Below are positions 15,319 to 23,815 of a stretch of DNA of 64,000 nucleotides, piece by piece. Made by a program: the position numbers and the translations under genes. This DNA comes from a virus. Location of the stretch: positions 1-64,000 of IMG/VR virus record IMGVR_UViG_3300017963_000209. One strand, 5' to 3'. The first letter of the stretch is position 1; every line of letters begins with the position of its first letter. The notes under the pieces are model-generated. The model worked only from the letters and a program-made list of their open reading frames with translations, made no database searches and was not told the DNA's origin.

Positions 15319-17764
15319 GTCGTTTCCCCTCTTGAAAGAGCTGAACATCCGTGTGGCGTGGCATCAAGTGCTGCACGCGCTCGGGGTTCCTGTCCGTGGT
15401 CGTGCCTTGCCCCTCACGACGCGCTGCCCACTCTGCTCGGGCGAGCGTCTGAGTATCCACCAGGATACCACAACCCGCGGGGCGTGGCACTACTGCTTTG
15501 ATTGCAAAAGCTCGGGAGACATGCTCTCCCTGGCCGCCGCCGTCTGGGAGATCCCTCCCGTCGACGCCCTTACTCGCCTGAGCTACGAGGGGATCGACGT
15601 CCCACCCAAGCTGCTCGCCCCGGAGCCGGCCGAGTCGTTCAGTCTCCGTGTCCGCCGCCAGGCCAAGCTCGCCCAGTTCTGGGAGCACTGCCGTCATCAT
15701 CTGGTCTTCGAGCAGTCCGATCGGATTCGCTACCTGCGGCAGAAGCTGATGCTGGTGGGCAATATCGGCAGCCAGGAGCGGCAGCTCGCCGGACCAGCGA
15801 CGTTCTTCGGCTCCTGCTCAGCCAACCGGGCCTACCGGGCCTTCCGTAATGCCACCAAGACGCAGCCCAGGAGCAAGCACAAGCACGAACTGTTCCCCGG
15901 TAAAGGCTGGGACGATGTCCTGGTGATCCCCTACTTCGCCGCCCCGGGGCTCATCTCGGGATTGCTGTTCATCGGTCGCGAGGCCCGCCCCGCCGACCGC
16001 AAGTTCTACCTGGCCCAGCGCAGCGAGATCGACAGCGGCATTGCTGGCCTACCGGCCGCCTTGGAGTACCCGACCACCTACACCGTGGCCGTCCAGGACC
16101 CGCTGCTGATGTGCGGGATGCAAGCCAGGAACTTCAGCAGCTCGCTCCGGCCGCTGCCGATCGTAGCCTGGCGGGCCGGGGAGAACGGCACCAGCGGCTC
16201 CTGGTCGGCGCTGAACGGCCGCCGGCTGATCTTCTGGGACATGAAGCTCTCCCCGGAGACCTTGCTGCATTGTTGGCACTTCGACGCCGACCTGATTGTG
16301 GCTGGACCCGAGCGGATCAGCCGCGAGCGTGTCGGCCACTTCCTCCGCGCTCAGGCGATCACCGACCTGGTTCGCCGGCTACAGGTGAAGGCCAAGCCGT
16401 GGCGTGAGGCGATGCGGAGCTGGCTCCGGCGGGCGGCGGAGAGCGAGACGCTAACCCTCTTCCGCCGGCTCCAGGAGATCGACCCCGAGTTGCTGAAGGC
16501 CGTCCAGGCGTGTCTGCCGTCCACCTCCCCACTTCGTCAGCGGCCCCGGCTTCACGTCCGCGAGGCCGTCGTACGAGGCGACATGCCCATCGTCGAGCGG
16601 AACGATCGCTGGTTCACCAGCAAAGGCAGCCTGCTGCTGGATGGTGTTGTGCGCATCGAACGGGTCATCCTTCACCGGCAAGCCCCGACCGAGTACGAGG
16701 GTTACCTGCTCACCCGTAAGACTCGCGTGCCCTTCCTCGTCGACGAGAAGGAGAAGTTCAGCACCCGGGTTGCCCAGCTCGCCCTGGAGCAGTGCCAGCA
16801 GCAGATCGCCAAGAGCAAGGGGGCCAAGTTTCTGAAGGAGATCGCCCTGGCCTTCCACGAGCCGCAGATCGAGTGGGGCCACGAGCAGCTCGGCTGGGAC
16901 GGCAAAGGCTTCCAGATGCGGCACTACCGAATTGCCAACGGGAAGCTCTCCGAGTGCGACCCGAAGCTGATGGCGAGGTCGATCCAAGCTCCAGATACCC
17001 ATACCCCCCGGTTCGGGAGGAAAATGGCCGAGAAGCTGGCCCAGACCGGACCCGAGGCCGAGTTCGCATGGGGGGTGGCCGTATGTGCCGCTGAGGCCGC
17101 CGTAGCGTGGCCTACAGGGCGTCCCGGTCCCAAGGTCGTCCTGGGCGTGGACGGGTCGTTCAACGCAATGGCGGCTCTCCTGCGTCGTCTGGGGCTTCCT
17201 GAGACGATCCTCCGCCACGCGGCCGAGGCTCCGCGCAAGTTTCAGCTCAAATGGCCCCATCAGTGGCCCGTATTTGTGAAGATGTCGAGAATAGGCACTT
17301 TGCAGAGGTGGCTGCTGGAGACCGACCACCAGGGAGTCTTTGCGATCACCACCGCAGCGGGGGCGCCCATCGTCAGGTGGGCCGGCGGGGACATCATCTC
17401 CGTCTACCGACCCCCGGGGCTCGACCTGGGCCGGCTGGCCTCGATGCCGGTGGAGATGATCCTGCCCGACTATCTTCGCTGGCTGAGCCGGCGAGACTGG
17501 GAGATCCCGGAGAAGGAGACCCCCTGGCACAGCGTCCACGCCAGCATGATGGCCTGGCTGCGGAGCCGGAAGGTCCCCGTGAAGGCGTTGAAGGCCAGCA
17601 CTAGGCATTTGCGCGCTGGAAATCCGGACGCCCCCCTCGAAGCCGTCGAGGCCTTGGGTCTCCGGCAGATTCATCAGGAGGCTCTGATTCAGATGAGCCA
17701 TCAACGAGGCTGGCTGCCGCCCGTTCTGGACGGCCTGCCCGACCCCCTCGTCGTGCGGGAGTAA
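15317..17764 (+). CDS. large CHC2 zinc-finger, primase-like protein
   Basis: An 815-aa protein. A CHC2-type zinc finger lies near residues 37-61 (CPLCSG...YCFDCKSSGD), as in DnaG-type primases. Later regions have no clean Toprim or P-loop: LIFWDMKL near residue 320 could be a relic Toprim strand and GPKVVLGVDGSF near residue 608 a degenerate nucleotide site. A second, more normal primase is encoded at 49530. This one may act in another step or be diverged. Start ATG 15317 is preceded by GAAGG; the frame above it lies antisense to the minus-strand gene. Confidence 0.6.
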   Translation: MSFPLLKELNIRVAWHQVLHALGVPVRGRALPLTTRCPLCSGERLSIHQDTTTRGAWHYCFDCKSSGDMLSLAAAVWEIPPVDALTRLSYEGIDVPPKLLAPEPAESFSLRVRRQAKLAQFWEHCRHHLVFEQSDRIRYLRQKLMLVGNIGSQERQLAGPATFFGSCSANRAYRAFRNATKTQPRSKHKHELFPGKGWDDVLVIPYFAAPGLISGLLFIGREARPADRKFYLAQRSEIDSGIAGLPAALEYPTTYTVAVQDPLLMCGMQARNFSSSLRPLPIVAWRAGENGTSGSWSALNGRRLIFWDMKLSPETLLHCWHFDADLIVAGPERISRERVGHFLRAQAITDLVRRLQVKAKPWREAMRSWLRRAAESETLTLFRRLQEIDPELLKAVQACLPSTSPLRQRPRLHVREAVVRGDMPIVERNDRWFTSKGSLLLDGVVRIERVILHRQAPTEYEGYLLTRKTRVPFLVDEKEKFSTRVAQLALEQCQQQIAKSKGAKFLKEIALAFHEPQIEWGHEQLGWDGKGFQMRHYRIANGKLSECDPKLMARSIQAPDTHTPRFGRKMAEKLAQTGPEAEFAWGVAVCAAEAAVAWPTGRPGPKVVLGVDGSFNAMAALLRRLGLPETILRHAAEAPRKFQLKWPHQWPVFVKMSRIGTLQRWLLETDHQGVFAITTAAGAPIVRWAGGDIISVYRPPGLDLGRLASMPVEMILPDYLRWLSRRDWEIPEKETPWHSVHASMMAWLRSRKVPVKALKASTRHLRAGNPDAPLEAVEALGLRQIHQEALIQMSHQRGWLPPVLDGLPDPLVVRE

Positions 17765-17785
17765 CGTAAGATCGTATCTTACGTT
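17763..17785 (+). terminator. perfect 10-bp stem hairpin
   Basis: AACGTAAGAT-CGT-ATCTTACGTT, a perfect inverted repeat that starts within the stop codon of the primase-like gene. There is no T-tract, so it is either a hairpin-dependent terminator or a bidirectional element between the two convergent genes. Confidence 0.5.
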
Positions 17786-17790
17786 GGGCT

Positions 17791-17834
17791 CTCATCCGAG
17801 GTTCATCCGAGGCCCATCCGAGGTTCATCCGATT
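17791..17834. repeat. four tandem 11-bp repeats
   Basis: Consecutive units CTCATCCGAGG, TTCATCCGAGG, CCCATCCGAGG and TTCATCCGATT, with the core CATCCGA invariant. They fill the convergent gap beside the terminase gene. An 11-bp period places each core on one DNA face, as in iterons or terminase-binding arrays. Confidence 0.8.
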
Positions 17835-17836
17835 TA

Positions 17837-17862
17837 CCGCAAGCGCTGCCGGGCACTTGCGG
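17837..17862 (-). terminator. hairpin after terminase gene
   Basis: CCGCAAG and CTTGCGG arms around a 12-base loop, ending 7 bases beyond the terminase stop codon on the minus strand. Position fits a transcription stop for the terminase; no T-tract follows. Confidence 0.4.
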
Positions 17863-17868
17863 GCGAGC

Positions 17869-19866
17869 CTATCCAATATCGTCCCAGTCCTTGACCTTCG
17901 TGGGGAAGGTGGCCTGGAGGGCCTCGTTGGAGATCTTCGCCCCGGTGAACTCCGTGAGATCCGGCCACTTGTTGATCATGTGACAGAGGGCCATGGCACC
18001 GATGTTCACCGCCTGAGCAAAGTCGTCGGGCATGCTGGGATCGCGGACGATCTTGAAGCTGTCCTTCCCGCCTCCCATGTCGCTCTTCTCCTCGACCAGG
18101 GCCAGGAAGTCCCACAGCAGGCCGGCATCATCGTTGCTCTGGTGGTCGTACTGGAAGAAGCGGAGCTGGCCATGCTTGATCATGTCGCAGGTGTAGCCCA
18201 AGGACCGGGACTTGTCGCACTGGAAGTGATCCCGCGGATGAAGCTCCGTAGCCGCTTTGGGCGTGAAGATGTCGCCGCGGGCCGGGCCGGTGTAGGCTAC
18301 GGGGATCAAGCGACTGAAGGGGAAGCCGGCCTGGACCATGATCGTCTCGTGGCGGGAGCCGGCGCCGGTGTAGTCATGGACGACGTGGCTGCATTTGAAG
18401 TGGTGCATGACGCCCATGATCATCTTCGCCTCGAAGACGTGCTCGTGCGGGTGCAACGAGCGGTGGCCCCAGAGGACGTCGATCTTGCCGCTGGGCAGCA
18501 CGCCCATCACGGCGATCGAGGTGTAGGACTGGTACAGCTTCTCGGAGCTGTGCTTCTTCACGCCGGATTTCACACCGCCACCGCCACCCCAGTCGACGGC
18601 CACGATGCGGTACATGTACTCCCCGATCTGCTTCTTGGCCTCATCGAAGTCCCGTCGCCACGGCAGGCAGGCTGCTTGTTTCAGGTCGCTGACGGTGACC
18701 ATGCGGGCACCGGAGTCGTACGACTCCCCGCAGACCTCGTTGAAGAAGACGTGGATCGGCGTGTTGCCCTTGCCCGCCATCTTGCCGAGAAGGATCTCCC
18801 ACTTCTCGGGATTGGCATAGTGCATGGGCATGATGATCTGCGGGACATGGTAGCCCGCGAACGACCATCGCCGCTCGGGGAAACGGTGACGCCAGCGGCC
18901 CTTACGAGGGTTGAGCGGCTTGCGGCATTTGGCGCAAACGACGCCGGGATTCTGCTCGGAGATGCTGGAGTGCCACGGCCCGATCATGTCGACCAGGTCG
19001 AACTCCAGCGAAGGGATGTTCCAGTGGCGACATCCGGCGTGCTGGCAACGGATGAACCATTCGGCCTGGGAGGAATCACCCCAGAGCACCTCTATAGTAT
19101 TTTCGAGGGTCTTGGGGGTCCCAGCATATTGCTTAATACCCCAGTCCTCCGAGCCGGACATCGTCTCGTGGATGATCGGCAGGAAGTCCTTGTCCATGTC
19201 CTGGACCTCGTCGATCACGTTCTTGTCAGCCGAGATACCGCGGGTACGCTCGGCGTCCAGGAAGGCGAAGCTGAAGATCATCTGGGAGCGGTTGCGGAAG
19301 CTCCGCTGGAGGACGTTCTTCATCGACGCCTGGTCGCAGAGGACCGGGCTGAAAGGAGTTGTCTCGATGAAAGGTCGGACGTAGTTCTGGGAGAACCGTC
19401 TGATCATCTCGAACAGAGGCGTCACGTACAGCGTGCTGAAGTACGGGATGCAGTTCGAGAACACCACACCTTGTGCGGCCAGGGAGGTCGATTTGGAGAC
19501 CTGCCGCCCCGTTTTCAGCAGCGTGGAGACGGCCGTGCGAGTGCGGAAGAAAGGCTCGAAGGGGAAGTGGTTCGTGAGATGATACGGCTTCCCCTTGAGT
19601 GACAGCAAGAGGGGCAAGAGCGGCTTGAGCGTTGTCCGCCCCGACTTGTTCATCAGATGAGAAGCGACTAGCAGTCGCCTCGTGAGATCGTCCTCGAACC
19701 CCGTAAGCTCCAGGTCCGACAAGAGCGGATTCACCTGGAGGATGGAGTCGAGGTCGACGGCTTCCGAGATTGCTTCAGCCTTACGCTGGCGAAGCGTCTT
19801 CCGGCCCGCGAGGACCTTGCTGACCGCCGTCAAGTCGATCCCAACTTCATTGGGATCTTGATCCAT
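17869..19866 (-). CDS. terminase large subunit, GpA-like
   Basis: A 665-aa packaging motor. ATPase: Walker A-like GRQVSKST (120-127), Walker B NVIDE followed by VQDMD (216-225). A zinc-finger insertion with C273, C278, C310 and C313 is typical of the GpA branch. Nuclease: VAVDWGGGGG (D424) and a later DYTGAG for metal binding. It cuts concatemeric DNA and drives it into the prohead. The N-terminal 50 residues include a short helical segment resembling a DNA-binding HTH. CGGAGG lies upstream of the ATG. It is encoded alone on the minus strand. Confidence 0.88.
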   Translation of the reverse strand: MDQDPNEVGIDLTAVSKVLAGRKTLRQRKAEAISEAVDLDSILQVNPLLSDLELTGFEDDLTRRLLVASHLMNKSGRTTLKPLLPLLLSLKGKPYHLTNHFPFEPFFRTRTAVSTLLKTGRQVSKSTSLAAQGVVFSNCIPYFSTLYVTPLFEMIRRFSQNYVRPFIETTPFSPVLCDQASMKNVLQRSFRNRSQMIFSFAFLDAERTRGISADKNVIDEVQDMDKDFLPIIHETMSGSEDWGIKQYAGTPKTLENTIEVLWGDSSQAEWFIRCQHAGCRHWNIPSLEFDLVDMIGPWHSSISEQNPGVVCAKCRKPLNPRKGRWRHRFPERRWSFAGYHVPQIIMPMHYANPEKWEILLGKMAGKGNTPIHVFFNEVCGESYDSGARMVTVSDLKQAACLPWRRDFDEAKKQIGEYMYRIVAVDWGGGGGVKSGVKKHSSEKLYQSYTSIAVMGVLPSGKIDVLWGHRSLHPHEHVFEAKMIMGVMHHFKCSHVVHDYTGAGSRHETIMVQAGFPFSRLIPVAYTGPARGDIFTPKAATELHPRDHFQCDKSRSLGYTCDMIKHGQLRFFQYDHQSNDDAGLLWDFLALVEEKSDMGGGKDSFKIVRDPSMPDDFAQAVNIGAMALCHMINKWPDLTEFTGAKISNEALQATFPTKVKDWDDIG

Positions 19867-19899
19867 CGAAAGGACCTCCGTGTCCGCTTTCTTCGACCT

Positions 19900-19928
19900 T
19901 TGTTTTGGGCCTACGTTTGTGGTATGCT
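19900..19928 (+). promoter_or_regulatory. candidate sigma-70-type promoter
   Basis: TTGTTT (19900-19905), 17-base spacer, TATGCT (19923-19928), in the gap between the divergent terminase and the small membrane-protein cluster. It would drive the + strand genes from 19991. Match is by eye only. Confidence 0.4.
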
Positions 19929-19990
19929 GGCTTCAGCGCCGTCGCAAACGAAGGCAGGACTGCAATTAGTGTACCCGTGAGGATGTTCCA

Positions 19991-20215
19991 ATGGAAGGGA
20001 TCTCGCGAAGTCCGCTGCTGTTTCTGACTCGGAAAGGAGTCCGCCGGAATACCGGTCCTGGACCGCGTTTCGGCCCCTGCAAGGCCTTGGTTCAGCGGTA
20101 TCCGACCGGCAGCACGACCCAGAAGAGCGAGCTTGCCGATGGCACGCCGCCGCCAGACCGGGTGGCTTTCTTCCCCTGGACTCCTCACGAACCCAGGGAC
20201 GAACCCATCGGATGA
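19991..20215 (+). CDS. small basic hypothetical protein
   Basis: A 74-aa Arg/Pro-rich protein of low complexity. GAGG lies about 10 bases upstream of the ATG. The best evidence that it is real is the ATGA overlap with a clear membrane-protein gene. It might instead be a leader frame. Confidence 0.35.
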   Translation: MEGISRSPLLFLTRKGVRRNTGPGPRFGPCKALVQRYPTGSTTQKSELADGTPPPDRVAFFPWTPHEPRDEPIG

Positions 20216-20379
20216 GTCGCTCAACAGACCCCGGCATAGCCGGCGTTGTTGCGATCGCTGTCGGGGCCACCGTCGTCACGGTGATCTTTACAGCGGTGAC
20301 CGGATACTTGCTGCCCTGGCTCGGGTTGGCAGGTGCCCTCATTGTGGGCGCGATGGCCGTTAAGGCCATAGGCAGATAG
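20212..20379 (+). CDS. small two-helix membrane protein
   Basis: A 55-aa protein (begins MSRSTDPGIAG) with two hydrophobic segments, residues 10-33 and 36-52, separated by a Gly-Pro turn. Size and hydrophobicity fit a holin-like or inner-membrane protein, but no other lysis gene is adjacent. Starts by ATGA overlap. Confidence 0.5.
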   Translation: MSRSTDPGIAGVVAIAVGATVVTVIFTAVTGYLLPWLGLAGALIVGAMAVKAIGR

Positions 20380-20412
20380 CCACGCGCCGAGCGACCAAAT
20401 ACACGGAATCAC

Positions 20413-20763
20413 ATGAGCATTATCCACCTGATCGTCGCCTCGTTGGCAGTTTGGGAGATCATCGAGATCTGGCGGCACTCCAGCCTCTTCGCGTCCTGGA
20501 GGGCCAGGGTCGAACTCTGGGAGGGAGGGCTTCACGGCTGGTTGCACGAGCTTTTGATGTGCGCCTTCTGTCTGGCCCCCTGGGTGGCCTTCGCCACCTG
20601 CGTCTCGCTCCACGTCCCACTGCTGCGGTTGCTAGTGTACGCTTTCGCTGTTGCTCGCCTGGCCAACCTGGGTAACGATCTGACACACAGCTTCTGTCGA
20701 ACTCCCAAGTTCAACGAGCTGGACATCCCGGATGACGTCAGTCAAAACGAGGATTCGGGATAG
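20413..20763 (+). CDS. membrane protein with Cys motif
   Basis: A 116-aa protein with an N-terminal hydrophobic segment (2-18), a second one containing CAFCLAPWVAF (about 50-75) and a third (75-88), then an acidic tail. The C-x2-C in a membrane segment followed by ARLANLGND is reminiscent of small DUF1360-type membrane proteins. Function unknown. A junction dyad follows the stop. Confidence 0.5.
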   Translation: MSIIHLIVASLAVWEIIEIWRHSSLFASWRARVELWEGGLHGWLHELLMCAFCLAPWVAFATCVSLHVPLLRLLVYAFAVARLANLGNDLTHSFCRTPKFNELDIPDDVSQNEDSG

Positions 20764-20770
20764 GACTAAC

Positions 20771-20788
20771 CTCAAAACCGCTTTTGAG
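20771..20788 (-). repeat. 18-bp junction dyad, copy B (CCGC orientation)
   Basis: CTCAAAACCGCTTTTGAG, the exact reverse complement of copies A, C and D. It lies 7 bases after a stop codon and is followed by AAGGA and the GTG at 20800. Here a ribosome site remains outside the dyad. Confidence 0.9.
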
Positions 20789-20799
20789 AAGGAACCAAC

Positions 20800-21246
20800 G
20801 TGGTCAAGAAGAAGAAAGTCGGCCAGCCTCCCGGCGACGTGCCGCCACCCATGTTCGATCAGCAGATCGTCGACGAGTTGAAACCGGCCATCCAGGGCGT
20901 CCTGGACAAGCATGCCGGCATCGTCCGCAGCATCGGCGTATTCATCGACTACCGCGGAAAGCTGAACCACACAGACGGTGTCAACAGAGGCATCTGGATC
21001 GGCCGCGAGGGCCCGATCGTCGACGTAGACGCCATCGTGGGCAGCGGCCATGCTTGCCTCTACCTGTCCGGTTGCGTGCTCGACCGCCTGGTGGAGCTTC
21101 ATTCTCACCTCTCTCAAGAGATCGCTGACAAGCTCAAGCAGATCGGAGCCCTCGATGAACAAGCAAAGAAGCACGCCGTCAAGAAACGGGAAGGCGCCGA
21201 GGAAGACGAAGAACCGGCTGACGAAGAAGCCGGCGACGAGGCCTGA
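20800..21246 (+). CDS. hypothetical protein
   Basis: A 148-aa protein with GTG start, a Lys-rich first residues and an acidic end. The middle (residues 45-100) has a beta-rich part with a GIWIGREGPIVDVD segment. No family recognised. Its 3' end overlaps the RNase H frame by 92 bases. Confidence 0.5.
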   Translation: MVKKKKVGQPPGDVPPPMFDQQIVDELKPAIQGVLDKHAGIVRSIGVFIDYRGKLNHTDGVNRGIWIGREGPIVDVDAIVGSGHACLYLSGCVLDRLVELHSHLSQEIADKLKQIGALDEQAKKHAVKKREGAEEDEEPADEEAGDEA

Positions 21247-21859
21247 GTTCCAACCTCACCTCCCGCTCGACATCAATGAGCGGGAGCTGCTGGAGAATAT
21301 GCTAGACCGCCTCGGAGTCGAGGATTGGGACTGGCTGTTAATCGGAGACGGGTCCGGCTCCAACTGGAATTGCCAGTGCGGCTGGGCCACCGTGTCCATC
21401 GACCGCCTCACACTCGAACGCGATGTGTGGTGGGGGATGATGAACAAAGGCACGGTCAACTTCGCAGAAATGATGGCGTATCTTCAGCCCCTGAACTGGT
21501 ACGTCGCGGAGGAAGAAAAACGACGGAAGCACGGTAAGACCCGACGCATCCGCCAGGTTCACATCATCACCGACTCCATGTACTGTCGGGAGCGAGGTGA
21601 GAGCGAGGACCTGATGCCCCGTCGCAACGGAGCGCTGTGGCGGGTGTTCGAGGACTTCCAACGCCAGGGCATCATGCTACACTGGCACTGGAACGAGCGG
21701 GACGACATCGAGTTGAACCGCTACGTCGACGCGCTCAGCAAAGCGGCCAGGATACTGGTCAAAGAGAATAACGTCCAGCAGCTTGTAGAGCTGGACGAAC
21801 AAGGTCGGGTGAGGTTCACGGTTTACGACTTCAACCCGGCCATCCACACGGAACCCTAA
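21155..21859 (+). CDS. RNase H-fold nuclease
   Basis: A 234-aa protein from ATG 21155. All four RNase HI metal ligands can be placed: D65 (GDGSGS), E105 (NFAEMM), D140 (IITDS) and D192 (NRYVDALS). It should cut RNA in RNA-DNA hybrids, for example primers, or be a related nuclease. The first 30 residues are very basic and lie antiphase to the previous gene; the true start may be later, since no in-frame ATG lies between there and the domain except near residue 49. Confidence 0.7.
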   Translation: MNKQRSTPSRNGKAPRKTKNRLTKKPATRPEFQPHLPLDINERELLENMLDRLGVEDWDWLLIGDGSGSNWNCQCGWATVSIDRLTLERDVWWGMMNKGTVNFAEMMAYLQPLNWYVAEEEKRRKHGKTRRIRQVHIITDSMYCRERGESEDLMPRRNGALWRVFEDFQRQGIMLHWHWNERDDIELNRYVDALSKAARILVKENNVQQLVELDEQGRVRFTVYDFNPAIHTEP

Positions 21860-22329
21860 TGCTCGGAACGGTGAAGAAAACACGCATCCGCTGGATGCGC
21901 GAAGGCGAGGCCTGGCGCGTGGCGGAGATCTCACAGACGGTCTTCCGACCCGTCGATGCGTGGACGCTCGACGAGGTGCTGGACTTCGCCGAGATCCCGA
22001 GCTGCTACCCCAAGGTCCTTCTGGCAAAGAAGAAGATCCTGGGGGGCGTCTTCTACACGGTTCATCACCACATCGTTCAGATTCGACACCTGCTTGTCGA
22101 GCCTACGGCGTGGCGGCGAGGATTAGGCCGGCGGCTGGTGGAGCATGTCATTGACCAGCTCCCGGAGCTGCGGCGGAGGATCATCCTCATCGAGGTCCCC
22201 GAGCGGCACATGGCCGGCCAGTGCTTGATGCGCTCGTGCAAGTTCGACTGTTTTCGCACGACGCAGCACAGCAACGATCCCGAGGACTACTACGCGATGC
22301 GTTACATCGGAAAGGGGAGACGACGATGA
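21859..22329 (+). CDS. GNAT-family acetyltransferase
   Basis: A 156-aa protein with the GNAT core: a beta strand followed by VEPTAWRRGLGRRLVEHVI, where Arg/Gly-x-Gly/Ala-type residues form the acetyl-CoA loop. Substrate unknown; candidates are protein N-termini, small molecules or host targets. ATG overlaps the RNase H stop (TAATG). Confidence 0.7.
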   Translation: MLGTVKKTRIRWMREGEAWRVAEISQTVFRPVDAWTLDEVLDFAEIPSCYPKVLLAKKKILGGVFYTVHHHIVQIRHLLVEPTAWRRGLGRRLVEHVIDQLPELRRRIILIEVPERHMAGQCLMRSCKFDCFRTTQHSNDPEDYYAMRYIGKGRRR

Positions 22330-22886
22330 GGGACTGGCTGACGACCATTCCCAACGTCCTGGACCCCGGTCAGTGTCAAACTCTTCTCAACGCCTTCCTC
22401 CAGAAGGAAGGCCGCCCCGGAGAAATCGGCTACTTAGCCAAGCGGGTAGATCGCCAGGTGCGACGAAGCACGGTTCGCATCCTCCATCCCATTCAGGATG
22501 AGCTGTCGGCCATCTACTTCCGGCTGAAAGACGCGCTCTGGAGGGCGAATTACGACTTGTTCGGATTCGACATCCGGCTCATGGCGCCGGTTGAGCTGCA
22601 CGAGTACGATGCCCGCGACAAGGGCGTCTACGGATGGCACCACAGCATCAACTGGCTCTCCGACATGACCCAGAACAAGGTGACTGCTTTCGTGCCTCTG
22701 GCGGAGGACACCGAGTACCAGGGCGGCAATCTGGAGTTTGGCCAGGGCCGGCTCGACCAGATGCGGGCCCGGCGGCAAGGGTCGATGACCGTTGTCCCGG
22801 CGTTCATGAACACCCGCATCACGCAGGTCACCATCGGGACCTGCTACCATCTCTACCTCGTGGCCCGCGGGCCATGCTTCAAATGA
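22326..22886 (+). CDS. 2OG-Fe(II) oxygenase-like protein with altered active site
   Basis: A 186-aa protein with the prolyl-4-hydroxylase-type fold pattern: GVYGWHHS (101-107), a strand, then YQGGNLEF (131-138), GSMTVVPAF (152-160) and QVTIGTCYHL. The usual HxD...H...R set is not intact: the Asp is Ser107, the distal His aligns with Thr163 and the 2OG-binding Arg aligns with Cys173. It may be a non-catalytic relative or use other ligands. ATG 22326 overlaps the GNAT stop. Confidence 0.6.
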   Translation: MRDWLTTIPNVLDPGQCQTLLNAFLQKEGRPGEIGYLAKRVDRQVRRSTVRILHPIQDELSAIYFRLKDALWRANYDLFGFDIRLMAPVELHEYDARDKGVYGWHHSINWLSDMTQNKVTAFVPLAEDTEYQGGNLEFGQGRLDQMRARRQGSMTVVPAFMNTRITQVTIGTCYHLYLVARGPCFK

Positions 22887-23131
22887 ACTACAGCTACCTG
22901 GTCTACTCGACCGGTTTCGAGATGCCCAATCGCTGGGCGCTCCCGGACATCATCGGCACCGACTACGAGTCGCTGCTGAAAGTGATGAACGAAGTCTTCC
23001 TACCGCGAGCCGCGATCGACGTCTGGAGGCTTCCAACCAACGCCTGCGCCCTCAAGGGCTGCACGCTAATCTTCAAAGGCACCGTCAAGGAGTTTACCGA
23101 ACTTGGCTGTCTCCCTGACGGTCCTGGCTAG
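22883..23131 (+). CDS. small hypothetical protein
   Basis: An 82-aa protein; ATG 22883 overlaps the previous TGA, and another ATG lies at 22874. Neither has a strong ribosome site. It contains aromatic-rich N-terminal residues and two Cys near residue 55. No family recognised. Confidence 0.5.
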   Translation: MNYSYLVYSTGFEMPNRWALPDIIGTDYESLLKVMNEVFLPRAAIDVWRLPTNACALKGCTLIFKGTVKEFTELGCLPDGPG

Positions 23132-23140
23132 GAGATCAAC

Positions 23141-23815
23141 ATGGTTTGGGCCAACCAACACTGGACCCGCCCGAAGAAGAAGCCTCGCTCGAAGAAGGAC
23201 ATTCGCGAGTTCCTCGAAGGGCACCCACGTTACAACACGATGAACTCGTGGAACGACTCCACGAGCTACGCCCGCTGCATCAAGGTCACCCACGTAGAGT
23301 TCCCCGACAAGGAGACCGAGTCAATCGCCTTCGACGTCGTCGGAGCGGACAGCGACTGGTGGGAGGCCTCCGGCATCCGCCAGACGATCTGGGAGTTCGA
23401 TTGCAGCTACGGCCACCGCTGGCAGATCGGCACCAACGGCCGCTCCGGCGGCTACCTGGTGCTCTACCAGGGCGGCTTCCAGGAGCCGGGCAAGTGCTAC
23501 AAGCGGTACTGCATCTCCTGCGGCCAGGGCAACTACAAGAAGGACGCCGACGTCTGCGGTCGCTGCGGGGAGGAAGGGCTGATCGACTACCCCTTCGTCC
23601 AGCGAATGTGCTGGCCCGGCCGGGGCACCGACCACCGCGAGGACTTCGAGGATTGGGACTTCGACGCCCTCCGCGACCGGCTCAACTTGGTGTGGGACTT
23701 CGACGACACCGTCGATTGCTGCATCAAGCGGTTTATCGACTTCTGTACTGAGCACAAAGTCGAGGAGCAGGAGATCATGGTTCCCACCACCAAGAGGGTG
23801 GTTGTGGCTAGATGA
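23141..23815 (+). CDS. zinc-ribbon hypothetical protein
   Basis: A 224-aa protein with a basic N-terminus and a central zinc ribbon (YCISCGQ...VCGRCGE, about residues 128-147) next to a Trp/His-rich segment. The C-terminal region is acidic and aromatic. AGGAG precedes the ATG. Function unknown. Confidence 0.5.
   Translation: MVWANQHWTRPKKKPRSKKDIREFLEGHPRYNTMNSWNDSTSYARCIKVTHVEFPDKETESIAFDVVGADSDWWEASGIRQTIWEFDCSYGHRWQIGTNGRSGGYLVLYQGGFQEPGKCYKRYCISCGQGNYKKDADVCGRCGEEGLIDYPFVQRMCWPGRGTDHREDFEDWDFDALRDRLNLVWDFDDTVDCCIKRFIDFCTEHKVEEQEIMVPTTKRVVVAR

Noticed and set aside
14122-19602. Long + strand open frames (14122-15312, 17857-19602) opposite minus-strand genes.
   Set aside because: They are complementary shadows of the 14128-15318 gene and of the terminase, whose minus-strand motifs are clear.
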